Positions 8,393 to 15,913 of a stretch of DNA of 27,797 nt are shown here, piece after piece; position 1 is the stretch's first letter, and each line of letters begins with the position of its first letter. The stretch is from an uncultured Cetobacterium sp. Lineage in GTDB: Bacteria; Fusobacteriota; Fusobacteriia; Fusobacteriales; Fusobacteriaceae. The stretch is taken from the NCBI GenBank assembly GCA_900766645.1, contig CAAFWD010000149.1, positions 1 to 27,797 of the forward strand, in the 5' to 3' direction. The position numbers and the translations under genes were made by a program. The notes beneath the pieces are model-generated. The model searched no databases and had not been told where the DNA came from. It saw only the letters and a program-made list of their open reading frames with translations.

Positions 8393-8680
8393 ATGGCAAC
8401 TTTAAATGCATTAGGAATGGTAGAAACAAGAGGATTAGTAGCGGCAATAGAGGCAGCAGATGCAATGGTAAAAGCAGCAAATGTAACTTTAGTAGGAAAA
8501 GAATTAGTTGGAGGAGGACTTGTGAGTGTTCTTGTAAGAGGAGACGTTGGAGCAGTAAAAGCGGCAACTGATGCAGGAGCAGCAGCAGCAGATAGAATTG
8601 GAGAATTAATTTCAGTTCATGTAATTCCAAGACCTCATTCAGATGTTGAAGTTATTTTACCACATGTAGAATCTAAATAA
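8393..8680 (+). CDS. eutM: EutM, major BMC-H shell protein
   Basis: 95 aa single-domain BMC protein with the canonical core: ALGMVETRGLVAAIEAADAMVKAA, the pore segment KELVGGGLVSVLVRGDVGAVKAA, and SVHVIPRPHSDVE at the end. It is the likely bulk facet hexamer. GAAGGAGTG lies upstream of the ATG. The codons are unusually G/A-rich for this window (many GCA and GGA), as expected for an Ala/Gly-rich, highly expressed shell protein. The gene is followed by a stable hairpin (8689-8718). Confidence 0.97.
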   Translation: MATLNALGMVETRGLVAAIEAADAMVKAANVTLVGKELVGGGLVSVLVRGDVGAVKAATDAGAAAADRIGELISVHVIPRPHSDVEVILPHVESK

Positions 8681-8688
8681 TATTATTG

Positions 8689-8718
8689 AAGTTAGTGGTA
8701 AGAAATTGCCACTAACTT
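8689..8718 (+). promoter_or_regulatory. Stable intercistronic hairpin after eutM
   Basis: A 13-bp stem (8689-8701 with 8706-8718, one G-U pair) is capped by a GAAA tetraloop. The following bases are TTAAAAGGAG, not a T run, so it is unlikely to terminate strongly. It contains no A1/G4 hexaloop. It may protect the eutM 3' end or set expression of the major shell gene above that of downstream genes. Confidence 0.7.
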
Positions 8719-8731
8719 TAAAAGGAGAATT

Positions 8732-9247
8732 ATGAAAGCTATAGGGATAAGTGAATTTAATAGTATTCCAGTGGGGATGTTAGAACTTGATAATTTATTG
8801 AAAAATTTTAATTTAGAAATTTATAAAGGTGGAGTAACTTGTCCAGGAAAGTATTACTTTATTGTTCATGGAGATAACTATGACATTGAAGAAGGGATTA
8901 AAAATATAAAAAGTAAAAATAAATCTACTGTTATTTCTAAAGTATCTTCCAAAGTAGTAGAAGCCTTAAAAACAAAATTGGTAAAAAGTAATTATCCTGC
9001 AGTAGGAATCTTTGAGTTTTATGATATAGCAGAGGGAGTAAAAGCTTTAGATCATGTAATTAAAAGTGTTGATATAGATATATTAAAACTTGTGTTAGGC
9101 ATAACAATAGCAGGGAAATCATATTTTGTATTGGGTGGAGATACAAGTTCTATAGAAGAAGCAGTAGTTTTAGTTACAGGATCATATAATTATAAAGATG
9201 CAAAAATAGTAAATAACCCAGAGAAAGAGTTATTGAAGTTTATATAG
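8732..9247 (+). CDS. PduT-like tandem-BMC shell protein, probable Fe-S cluster at the pore
   Basis: 171 aa with two BMC domains: about 1-85 (AIGISEFNSIPVGMLELDNLL) and about 88-171 (AVGIFEFYDIAEGVKALDHV). Residues 34-40 (GVTCPGK) match the ICPGK segment of Salmonella PduT, where Cys38 of three subunits binds one [4Fe-4S] cluster at the trimer axis; C37 here is in the equivalent place. PduT-type proteins are thought to pass electrons or an iron-sulfur cluster across the shell. The gene lies between the eutM hairpin and eutE, with AAAGGAG before the ATG. No standard Eut name exists for it. Confidence 0.9.
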   Translation: MKAIGISEFNSIPVGMLELDNLLKNFNLEIYKGGVTCPGKYYFIVHGDNYDIEEGIKNIKSKNKSTVISKVSSKVVEALKTKLVKSNYPAVGIFEFYDIAEGVKALDHVIKSVDIDILKLVLGITIAGKSYFVLGGDTSSIEEAVVLVTGSYNYKDAKIVNNPEKELLKFI

Positions 9248-9261
9248 TTTAGGGAGGCAAC

Positions 9262-10704
9262 ATGGATAGAGATTTATTATCAATTCAAGAAGTTAGAGAT
9301 TTAATACAGGCAGCAAAATCAGCACAAAAAATATATAGTACATTCTCTCAAGAGAAGATAGATTTTATTATAAAAGAGCTAGTTGAAGAGTTGAAAAATC
9401 ATAATGAAAAATTAGCTAAAATGGCAGCAGAAGAAACAGGATTTGGAAAATGGGAGGATAAGATTTTAAAAAATAAATTTGCTTCAGAATATCTTTACGA
9501 GTATATAAAAGATATGAAAACTGTGGGAATTTTAAAAGAGGAAAATAGTATCTTAGAAGTTGGTGTTCCAATGGGAATTATAGCAGGACTTATTCCATCA
9601 ACTAATCCTACATCTACTACTATTTATAAGACTCTAATATCATTAAAATCTGGAAATGCAATTGTTGTTAGTCCTCATCCAAATGCTAAAAAATGTATAA
9701 TTGAAACAGTTAGGATTATAAATGAAAAAGCAAAAAAATTAGGAGTACCTGAGGGATTGATTGGTGTAATTGAAACAACAACTATGGAAGCAACGCAAGA
9801 ATTAATGAAACACAAAGATACATCTTTAATTTTGGCTACAGGTGGAGAAGCTATGGTTAAAGCGGCATATAGTTCTGGAACTCCAGCTATAGGAGTTGGA
9901 CCTGGTAATGGACCAGCATTTATAGAAAAATCAGCAAATAAAAAATTAGCTGTAAAAAGAATATTAGACAGTAAAACATTTGATAATGGAGTAATCTGTG
10001 CTTCAGAACAATCAATTATAGTTGAAAAAGAAAGTAGAGAGGAGGTAATAAGAGAGTTAAAAAATCAAGGAGCATATTTTTTAAACAGAGAGGAATCAAG
10101 TAAGTTAGCTAAATTCATATTAAGAAGTAATGGAACAATGAATCCTCAGATTGTTGGAAAATCTGTAGAAAAATTGGCAGAGTTATCTGGATTAACAATA
10201 CCTAAAGGAGCTAGAGTACTTATATCAGAAGAAACGGAAGTTTCTAAAAAGAATCCATATTCAAGAGAAAAATTGGCTCCAATTTTAGCTTTTTATACAG
10301 AAGATAATTGGGAAAAAGCGTGTGAGAGATCTATCGAAATTTTAAATGTTGAAGGAAAAGGACATACATTAGTTATTCATTCTGAAAATAAGAACATAAT
10401 AAAAGAGTTTGCATTAAAAAAACCAGTATCAAGATTATTGGTAAATACTCCAGGAGCTTTAGGTGGAATTGGAGGAACAACAGAACTTGCACCAGCATTA
10501 ACTTTAGGATGTGGTGCAGTTGGAGGAAGTTCTACTTCAGATAATATTACTCCATTAAATTTAATAAATATTAGAAGAGTAGCTTGGGGTGTTCGTGAAA
10601 TAGAGGATATTAGAGGGAAAAAAGAGGTTGAGAGTACTGATTTATGTAGTAATGGGTTGGAGGAATTAATTCGAAAAGTAGTTGCAGATATCTTAAATAG
10701 ATAG
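9262..10704 (+). CDS. eutE: EutE, CoA-acylating acetaldehyde dehydrogenase
   Basis: 480-aa ALDH-superfamily enzyme that oxidises acetaldehyde with CoA and NAD to acetyl-CoA. The catalytic cysteine is C246 in DNGVICASEQ. The nucleotide-binding regions IPSTNPTSTTIYK and GVGPGNGPAF are present. Unlike E. coli EutE it has no N-terminal extension: it begins directly at the catalytic-domain helix. Instead it carries a C-terminal extension after a linker near residue 460, ending in an amphipathic helix (GLEELIRKVVADILNR) that looks like a C-terminal encapsulation peptide. AGGGAGG precedes the ATG. Confidence 0.95.
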   Translation: MDRDLLSIQEVRDLIQAAKSAQKIYSTFSQEKIDFIIKELVEELKNHNEKLAKMAAEETGFGKWEDKILKNKFASEYLYEYIKDMKTVGILKEENSILEVGVPMGIIAGLIPSTNPTSTTIYKTLISLKSGNAIVVSPHPNAKKCIIETVRIINEKAKKLGVPEGLIGVIETTTMEATQELMKHKDTSLILATGGEAMVKAAYSSGTPAIGVGPGNGPAFIEKSANKKLAVKRILDSKTFDNGVICASEQSIIVEKESREEVIRELKNQGAYFLNREESSKLAKFILRSNGTMNPQIVGKSVEKLAELSGLTIPKGARVLISEETEVSKKNPYSREKLAPILAFYTEDNWEKACERSIEILNVEGKGHTLVIHSENKNIIKEFALKKPVSRLLVNTPGALGGIGGTTELAPALTLGCGAVGGSSTSDNITPLNLINIRRVAWGVREIEDIRGKKEVESTDLCSNGLEELIRKVVADILNR

Positions 10705-10714
10705 GAGATTTTAT

Positions 10715-11467
10715 ATGGTTTTAACTGAAGATAAATTAAAAGCATTGTATAAAAAAGAAAATATTAAAGAATTAATATTAGAGGAAGGAACTATTTTAAC
10801 CCCTTCAGCACGTCAATTTATATCAGAGAAAGGGATAGTATTAATTAAGAATAAAAAAAATATTGTACATGAAGTTTCTAGCGAGAACAAAAGTATAGAG
10901 TTTAAAATACCTAAATATAAGGGATTAAAAGGGGAAGTTTATTTTGAAAAACCAGAAAATATGACTCAACTTTTTGGAAATGTTTTAGTTAATAAAAACC
11001 ATTTAAGAATAAAATTAAGAGGGAATATAGATTTGCTTTATGGAAGATGGATTGTATTAATGAAAGAGTTTGAAAATAGAAAAAACTCTAAATTAAGTTC
11101 AGATTTTAAAAGTATAGAAAACTTTATAAATGAGCTTTTAAAATCTGAGATATTAGAAACTCCTCTTGAAAATCTAGTAGTATTAGGCGAATCTTTAGAT
11201 AAAATTAAAGAGATATCACATAATCCTAAAAAATATTTTAATACAGAGCATCTTTTTAATATAAATAGTGAGTATGATTTATTGGTATTAAAGTTAAATG
11301 AGATTCGTGGATATTCAAGACAAGTTGAGATTTCAGCAATAGAGATTTTTTGTAAAGATGGTAGTGAAATTCATAGACTTGATCTTTTGACAGCATTAAA
11401 TAGATTGAGTAGTGCCATATACATAATGATGTTAAAAGGAGTTAAGGGTGAATATGGAAGTAGATAA
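10715..11467 (+). CDS. eutT: EutT, ATP:cob(I)alamin adenosyltransferase
   Basis: 250 aa. It has the EutT-type core KPENMTQLFGNVLVNKNH and IRLRG-like IKLRGN, followed by an all-helical cobalamin adenosyltransferase domain (EIRGYSRQVEISA, LDLLTALNRLSSAIY). It makes the adenosylcobalamin needed by EutBC. The HX11CCX2C metal motif of Salmonella EutT is absent: the corresponding region contains a histidine but no cysteine pair. This resembles the Listeria/Firmicutes class described as metal-independent. Residues ~3-45 (ending TILTPSARQFISEKGIVLI) form a short module also seen in two other proteins of this operon. It overlaps pduL by 20 nt. Confidence 0.9.
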   Translation: MVLTEDKLKALYKKENIKELILEEGTILTPSARQFISEKGIVLIKNKKNIVHEVSSENKSIEFKIPKYKGLKGEVYFEKPENMTQLFGNVLVNKNHLRIKLRGNIDLLYGRWIVLMKEFENRKNSKLSSDFKSIENFINELLKSEILETPLENLVVLGESLDKIKEISHNPKKYFNTEHLFNINSEYDLLVLKLNEIRGYSRQVEISAIEIFCKDGSEIHRLDLLTALNRLSSAIYIMMLKGVKGEYGSR

Positions 11468-12095
11468 AATAGTAGAAATTGTAAAAGCTAAAATATTGGA
11501 ATTAGATCAAGATAAAAATGAAACTAAAAAAATTCCAATTGAAGCATCAGGAAGACATGTACATATTTCAGAGTCTGATGCAGAAAAACTTTTTGGAAAA
11601 GTATACACATTAAAGAAACTAAAAGATTTATCACAGCCAGGACAATATGCTTGTGAGGAAAGAGTAAGAGTTGTAGGACCAAAAGGTGTGATAGATGGGG
11701 TAATTATATTAGGTCCATATAGAGGTAAAACTCAAGTGGAACTATCAATAACAGATGCTAGAATATTAGGAGTAAAACCAACATTAAGAGAATCAGGAGA
11801 TATTGATGGGACTCCAGGAATATTGATTATGAGTGGAGAAAAGTTTATAAGAATAGAGGAAGGTGTAATAGTAGCAAAAAATCATATACACATGACCTTT
11901 GCAGATTCTAAAAAATTTAATGTAAGAGACAAAGAGTTGGTTAAAGTTCAAATTAAAAATACTAGAAGACCCCTTATATTTCAAGATGTGTTAGTTAGAG
12001 TAAATGACAATTTTAAACTAAATATGCATATAGATTATGATGAAGCAAATTGTTGTATGCTTTCTAAGGACTCCTATGGTGAAATTATATGGTAG
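11448..12095 (+). CDS. pduL: PduL-type phosphate acetyltransferase (phosphotransacylase)
   Basis: 215 aa. It has the two PduL domains: IEASGRHVHISESDAEKLFG in the first, AKNHIHMTFADSKKF in the second, and a late histidine pair in NMHIDYDEANCC. The HVH and HIH pairs plus the late histidine correspond to zinc/active-site ligands of PduL. It exchanges acetyl-CoA and phosphate for acetyl-phosphate and free CoA, recycling CoA inside the shell. The GTG at 11448 has AAAGGAG 6 nt upstream; the ATG at 11454 (two codons later) is an alternative. The N-terminal helix (VDKIVEIVKAKILEL) is a likely encapsulation peptide. It overlaps eutT by 20 nt and the next gene by 7 nt. Confidence 0.94.
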   Translation: MNMEVDKIVEIVKAKILELDQDKNETKKIPIEASGRHVHISESDAEKLFGKVYTLKKLKDLSQPGQYACEERVRVVGPKGVIDGVIILGPYRGKTQVELSITDARILGVKPTLRESGDIDGTPGILIMSGEKFIRIEEGVIVAKNHIHMTFADSKKFNVRDKELVKVQIKNTRRPLIFQDVLVRVNDNFKLNMHIDYDEANCCMLSKDSYGEIIW

Positions 12096-12664
12096 AAAAA
12101 GATCTTTTAGAAATAATAAAAAAAGAGGTTGAAAAATATTTAAAAAATACAGATGTAGAAAAGTCAACTGTAAAACTGATTGGAAATGATGAATTATTAA
12201 AAAATGAGATAGAAAAAAAATTCGTTCTTTGTAAAAATTCTAAAAAAATAGTAATTACTGACTTAAAAATACCAGAATTAATATCTTTGGATATAGGAAC
12301 ATATACAGATGAAGTTAGTAAAGAGATTTTAAACCATATACTAGAAGGGGATAAAATTTTTATTATAAAAGAGGGAATAGAGTGGAGAAAATTTAAAAAT
12401 ATTCCAGAAAAACTTTATAAAAAATATGAAGCTTCTGAGAAATCATTAATGGAGTATGGAGTTAAATTTATAAATAAAATAGAGATATTAGAAAATTTAG
12501 AAGAAAACTCTGAAATAAATTATTTTAGTCAAAAAGTTTTAAACCTTAGAAATATAAAAAAAATATCAGGAAAAAAAATTATAATTTCTGAAAAAACAAT
12601 AATCACACAACTTGCAATGGATTATATAAGAGAAAATGATATTAAAGTTATAAAAAGGGGATAA
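12089..12664 (+). CDS. Unknown eut-operon protein with N-terminal EP-like helix and C-terminal repeat module
   Basis: 191 aa, Lys/Glu-rich, without signal peptide or membrane segment; I cannot assign a function. Three parts are visible. Residues 2-19 (VEKDLLEIIKKEVEKYLK) form an amphipathic helix very similar to those at the start of EutQ and EutC, suggesting it is packaged in the microcompartment. Residues ~25-140 are a hypothetical core with alternating beta/alpha character (KKIVITDLKIPEL, GDKIFIIKEG), possibly a small nucleotide- or flavin-type fold. Residues ~150-190 (IIITEK-like strand, then TIITQLAMDYIRENDIKVI) match a module in EutT and in the 12920 gene. It overlaps pduL by 7 nt and is 2 nt from eutN. 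Confidence 0.8.
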   Translation: MVEKDLLEIIKKEVEKYLKNTDVEKSTVKLIGNDELLKNEIEKKFVLCKNSKKIVITDLKIPELISLDIGTYTDEVSKEILNHILEGDKIFIIKEGIEWRKFKNIPEKLYKKYEASEKSLMEYGVKFINKIEILENLEENSEINYFSQKVLNLRNIKKISGKKIIISEKTIITQLAMDYIRENDIKVIKRG

Positions 12665-12666
12665 AA

Positions 12667-12918
12667 ATGGTAATAGGAAAAATTATCGGAAACGTTTGGG
12701 CTACAAGAAAAGATGAATCATTAAATGGATTAAAGTTTATGATTGCACAATTGGAAAATTCAGAGAAAATAGTTGTATGTGACTATATTGGAGCTGGAAT
12801 AGGTGACATGGTATTAATAACTAGAGGAAGTGGAGCAAGACAGGTTTTAGATTCTAAAGATATCCCAATAGATGCTATAACAATTGGGATTATTGATGGT
12901 TTTGAGGGTGGTGAATAA
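12667..12918 (+). CDS. eutN: EutN/CcmL-family pentameric vertex protein
   Basis: 83 aa, the normal size of BMC vertex proteins. VIGKIIGNVWATRKDESLNGLKFMI is the family N-terminus, and DYIGAGIGDMVLITRGSGAR contains the conserved GxGxGD...GSSAR-type loop. Such pentamers cap the twelve corners of the polyhedral shell. AAGGGG precedes the ATG, and the stop overlaps the upstream region of the next gene. Confidence 0.95.
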   Translation: MVIGKIIGNVWATRKDESLNGLKFMIAQLENSEKIVVCDYIGAGIGDMVLITRGSGARQVLDSKDIPIDAITIGIIDGFEGGE

Positions 12919-12919
12919 T

Positions 12920-13189
12920 TTGAAAAGAAAATTAATTAACTTGGAAAATGTAAAAGAATACATAGTAGAGAAAGAGTTTCATAAAGAAAAAAATATGATT
13001 ATCTCTCCAAATGTAAATGACTATTTAAAAGTAAATGGGATAAAAATAGTGAATGCAGGAGAAAATAAAATGGGAGATATTAAAATTAGAATTGAAAATA
13101 TTTTAAAAAATGAATTCAATATAACTGATGATTCAACTTTAAAAAAAGCAATAAAAAAAGTGGAGGAGGTAATAAAAAATGGGTATTAA
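12920..13189 (+). CDS. Small unknown eut-operon protein
   Basis: 89 aa from a TTG start at 12920, one base after the eutN stop, with GAGGGTGG upstream. An in-frame ATG at 12884 would add 12 residues encoded inside eutN and is less likely. Residues ~4-44 (KLINLENVKEYI ... MIISPNVNDYLKVNGIKIV) match the module at the C-terminus of the 12089 gene product and the N-terminus of EutT. The C-terminal ~25 residues (STLKKAIKKVEEVIKNGY) are an amphipathic helix after a flexible stretch, possibly a C-terminal encapsulation or shell-contact peptide. It overlaps eutH by 11 nt. I know no characterised function. Confidence 0.7.
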   Translation: MKRKLINLENVKEYIVEKEFHKEKNMIISPNVNDYLKVNGIKIVNAGENKMGDIKIRIENILKNEFNITDDSTLKKAIKKVEEVIKNGY

Positions 13190-14294
13190 TGAAATCATAA
13201 TCTATGTAATGGTATTCTTTATGATTGTGGGAGCTATTGATAAGTGTTTAGGGAATAAATATGGATATGGTGAAAAGTTTGAAGAGGGAATTATGGCAAT
13301 GGGTGCATTAGCTTTAGCTATGGTAGGGGTTATATCATTAGCACCAGTTTTAGCAAATATATTGAAACCTATAATTTCACCGGCTTATACAATGTTAGGA
13401 GCAGATCCAGCAATGTTTGCAACAACACTTTTAGCTAACGATATGGGAGGATATCCTTTAGCTATGGAACTAGCTCTTTCTCCAGAGGCAGGGAAATTTG
13501 CAGGATTAATATTAGGGGCTATGATGGGACCAACTATTGTATTTACCATTCCAGTAGCACTTGGAATTATAGAAAAAGAGGATAGAGAATTTTTAGCTAA
13601 AGGGGTTTTGGCAGGAATGATCACAATTCCTTTAGGATGTTTAGCAGGTGGACTTGCAGCAGGATTCTCATTTGAACTAGTAATATCTAATATTTTACCA
13701 ATTATAATTTTCGCAGCAATTATCTCTTTAGGTCTTTGGAAAATTCCAGAAAAAATGACTAAAGGATTTACAGTATTTGGAAAAGGGGTTGTTATAGTTA
13801 TAACTTTAGGACTTGCAGCTGGGATTGTAGAGTTTTTAACAGGAATTGTAGTAATTCCAGGAATGGCACCAATAACAGAGGGAATAACTATAGTTGGAAG
13901 TATAGCTGTAACACTTGCGGGAGCATTCCCATTGGTACATTTTCTGACTAAAGTTTTAAATAAACCATTAACTAAAATGGGACAAGCTCTAGGAATGAAT
14001 GAAAAAGCAGCAGCAGGAATGGTAGCAACATTAGCTAATAATATCCCAATGTTTGGGCTAATGAAAGAGATGGATGATAAAGGAAAAATATTAAACGTTG
14101 CCTTTGCAGTTAGTGGAGCTTTTGTTTTTGGAGATCATTTAGGATTTACTGCTGGAATAGATTCTCAAATGATATTTCCAATGGTAGTTGGAAAACTAGT
14201 TGGTGGAGTATCAGCGGTAATGTTGGCAAAAGTTATGTTTAAAAATGTAAAAAGTACATCTGTTGAAGATAAAATAGTAAGTGGGAGAGTATAA
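13179..14294 (+). CDS. eutH: EutH, ethanolamine permease
   Basis: 371-aa polytopic inner-membrane protein with about ten hydrophobic segments and a cytoplasmic loop rich in charges. Family hallmarks are MVGAIDKCLGNKYGYGEKFEEGI-like sequence near the start, ANDMGGYPLAMELA near residue 90, and NNIPMFGLMKEMDDKGK near 287. EutH imports ethanolamine and is needed mainly when the substrate is scarce or protonated. GGAGG lies 10 nt before the ATG. It overlaps the preceding small gene by 11 nt and is 5 nt from eutQ, so it is clearly part of the operon. Confidence 0.96.
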   Translation: MGINEIIIYVMVFFMIVGAIDKCLGNKYGYGEKFEEGIMAMGALALAMVGVISLAPVLANILKPIISPAYTMLGADPAMFATTLLANDMGGYPLAMELALSPEAGKFAGLILGAMMGPTIVFTIPVALGIIEKEDREFLAKGVLAGMITIPLGCLAGGLAAGFSFELVISNILPIIIFAAIISLGLWKIPEKMTKGFTVFGKGVVIVITLGLAAGIVEFLTGIVVIPGMAPITEGITIVGSIAVTLAGAFPLVHFLTKVLNKPLTKMGQALGMNEKAAAGMVATLANNIPMFGLMKEMDDKGKILNVAFAVSGAFVFGDHLGFTAGIDSQMIFPMVVGKLVGGVSAVMLAKVMFKNVKSTSVEDKIVSGRV

Positions 14295-14299
14295 GAGCT

Positions 14300-14737
14300 A
14301 TGAATGAAAAAGAATTAGAAATGCTTATAAAAAAAGTTATAGAAGACGAATTAAAAAAGAAAAGTGATATAAAATATATGGATAAAAGTGGTATAGGGGT
14401 TGTGAAAACTTCAAAAATAAATAGAGTTAGATTCGATACTGGAAATCCAAAGGATGAAGTTTATGTAACAGATCTTTTTACACTAGAAGAGAGTCCTAGA
14501 ATGGGAACAGGAATTATGGAAATGATAAAAAGTACATTCGACTGGACTTTACGTTATGATGAAATTATTTATGTTTTGGAGGGAAGACTTGAAATAGTAA
14601 TAGATGGTAGAATTGTTGCAGGAGACATAGGAGATGTTATCTTAATTCCAAAAGATTCTACAATAAAATTTAGTGCTCCAGAATATGCAAAATTTACATA
14701 TGTAGCATATCCTGCAAATTGGGCAGAACAAAAGTAG
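14300..14737 (+). CDS. eutQ: EutQ, cupin-fold ethanolamine utilization protein
   Basis: 145 aa, shorter than enteric EutQ (about 230 aa) but containing its cupin domain: FTLEESPRMGTGIMEM, TLRYDEIIYVLEGRLEIVIDGR, and the second cupin motif GDVILIPKDSTIKFS. Salmonella EutQ has been reported to have acetate kinase activity, which would turn the acetyl-phosphate made by PduL into acetate and ATP; no separate acetate kinase gene is present here. Residues 2-20 (EKELEMLIKKVIEDELKK) are an amphipathic helix like those of EutC and the 12089 product, a likely encapsulation peptide. The stop is directly adjacent to the eutG start. Confidence 0.93.
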   Translation: MNEKELEMLIKKVIEDELKKKSDIKYMDKSGIGVVKTSKINRVRFDTGNPKDEVYVTDLFTLEESPRMGTGIMEMIKSTFDWTLRYDEIIYVLEGRLEIVIDGRIVAGDIGDVILIPKDSTIKFSAPEYAKFTYVAYPANWAEQK

Positions 14738-15859
14738 GTGATTAAAATTAAAAGTTTTTTTATAAAACCAAAAATAGAATTTGGTGAAGACTCATTGGAG
14801 TTTTTGAAAGAGAATGTGTGTGGGACAATATTTATTGTAACTGATAAATCGATGGTATCATTAAAATTAGTAGATAAAATTATAGAAGAGTTACCTCAAG
14901 GATCAAAGATAACTATTTTTGATGAAGTGACACCAAATCCCACAACAGAGATTATAGAAAAAGGGTTAAAAAAGATGATCCTTGCAAATCCGGATTTTGT
15001 GATAGCTCTAGGAGGAGGATCACCAATTGATGCTTGTAAGGGAATGCTTTATTTTGAGAAAAAGTTAAAAGATAAAATAACAATAAAAAACAGATATTTT
15101 ATTGCTATTCCAACAACAAGTGGAACAGGATCTGAAGTAACATCTTATAGTGTTATAACAGAAGGAAATAGAAAAATTGCTTTGGCAAATGACGAAATGC
15201 TACCAGATGTAGCACTTTTAAATCCAATATTTATGAAAACACTTCCTCAAAAGATTATAGCAGATACAGGTATGGATGTATTCACTCACGCTTTAGAAGC
15301 TTATGTGTCTAAGGTTTCAAATCCATTTACAAATGCATTGGCATTAGAATCTTTAAAATTACTTAGAAACAATTTAGTTAGTCATTATGAAAATGCACAA
15401 GAGTTAGAGTTTAGAAAAAATGTTCAATATGCTTCATGTTTAGCAGGAATTGCTTTTAATAACTCGTCTTTAGGTATTAATCATAGTGTGGCTCATACTA
15501 TTGGAGCAAAATTTCATATAAGCCATGGAAGAGCTAATGCTATAATTTTACCATATATTATTGAAGTAAATAGTAACGCTAATGAGAAATTTAATAATCT
15601 AGCTAAAGAACTTAACTTAGATGTTAATTATTCAAAAGATGGAAAAACTCAACTTATAAGCTATGTACAAGAGTTAAAAAATATTATGAAAATAGAAAAC
15701 TCTTTAAGTGAACTAAATATTGATTTTCAAGAATTTAAAGATATGATACCTCAAATGATCAAAGAAATTAAAGAGGATATTTGTACAGAGTTTAATCCAA
15801 ATATATTAACAGAAGAGGAGTTTGTAAAATTATTATTAAATATATATTTTGGTAAATAA
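14738..15859 (+). CDS. eutG: EutG, iron-containing alcohol dehydrogenase
   Basis: 373-aa group III (Fe-dependent) alcohol dehydrogenase. GGGSPIDACKG (92-102) is the NAD(P)-binding motif and IPTTSGTGSEVT (124-135) is conserved. The expected metal ligands are D180, H184, H249 and H263. It reduces acetaldehyde to ethanol and so regenerates the NAD used by EutE inside the compartment. The GTG start at 14738 touches the eutQ TAG and has little Shine-Dalgarno sequence, suggesting translational coupling. No N-terminal extension is seen. It is the last gene before the bidirectional terminator. Confidence 0.94.
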   Translation: MIKIKSFFIKPKIEFGEDSLEFLKENVCGTIFIVTDKSMVSLKLVDKIIEELPQGSKITIFDEVTPNPTTEIIEKGLKKMILANPDFVIALGGGSPIDACKGMLYFEKKLKDKITIKNRYFIAIPTTSGTGSEVTSYSVITEGNRKIALANDEMLPDVALLNPIFMKTLPQKIIADTGMDVFTHALEAYVSKVSNPFTNALALESLKLLRNNLVSHYENAQELEFRKNVQYASCLAGIAFNNSSLGINHSVAHTIGAKFHISHGRANAIILPYIIEVNSNANEKFNNLAKELNLDVNYSKDGKTQLISYVQELKNIMKIENSLSELNIDFQEFKDMIPQMIKEIKEDICTEFNPNILTEEEFVKLLLNIYFGK

Positions 15860-15873
15860 AATAAAAATTAATA

Positions 15874-15912
15874 AAAAGAGCAGGATTGAATATATTTTCA
15901 ACCCTGCTTTTT
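15874..15912. terminator. Bidirectional terminator between eutG and moaA
   Basis: Stem arms at 15874-15890 and 15897-15912 (AGCAGG with CCTGCT and TTGAA with TTCAA, one internal mismatch) enclose a TATATT loop. There is an A-tract on the left and a T-tract on the right, so it can serve eutG on + and moaA on -. Confidence 0.9.
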
Positions 15913-15913
15913 A

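Noticed and set aside
8391..8630. Long reverse-strand and alternate-frame reading frames over eutM
   Set aside because: They arise from the Ala/Gly-rich GCA/GGA codons of eutM; the translations are low-complexity Leu- or Ser/Arg-rich with no ribosome binding site.
8689..8718. Second ANTAR element or an intrinsic terminator after eutM
   Set aside because: The loop is GAAA, not an A1/G4 hexaloop, there is only one hairpin and no T run.
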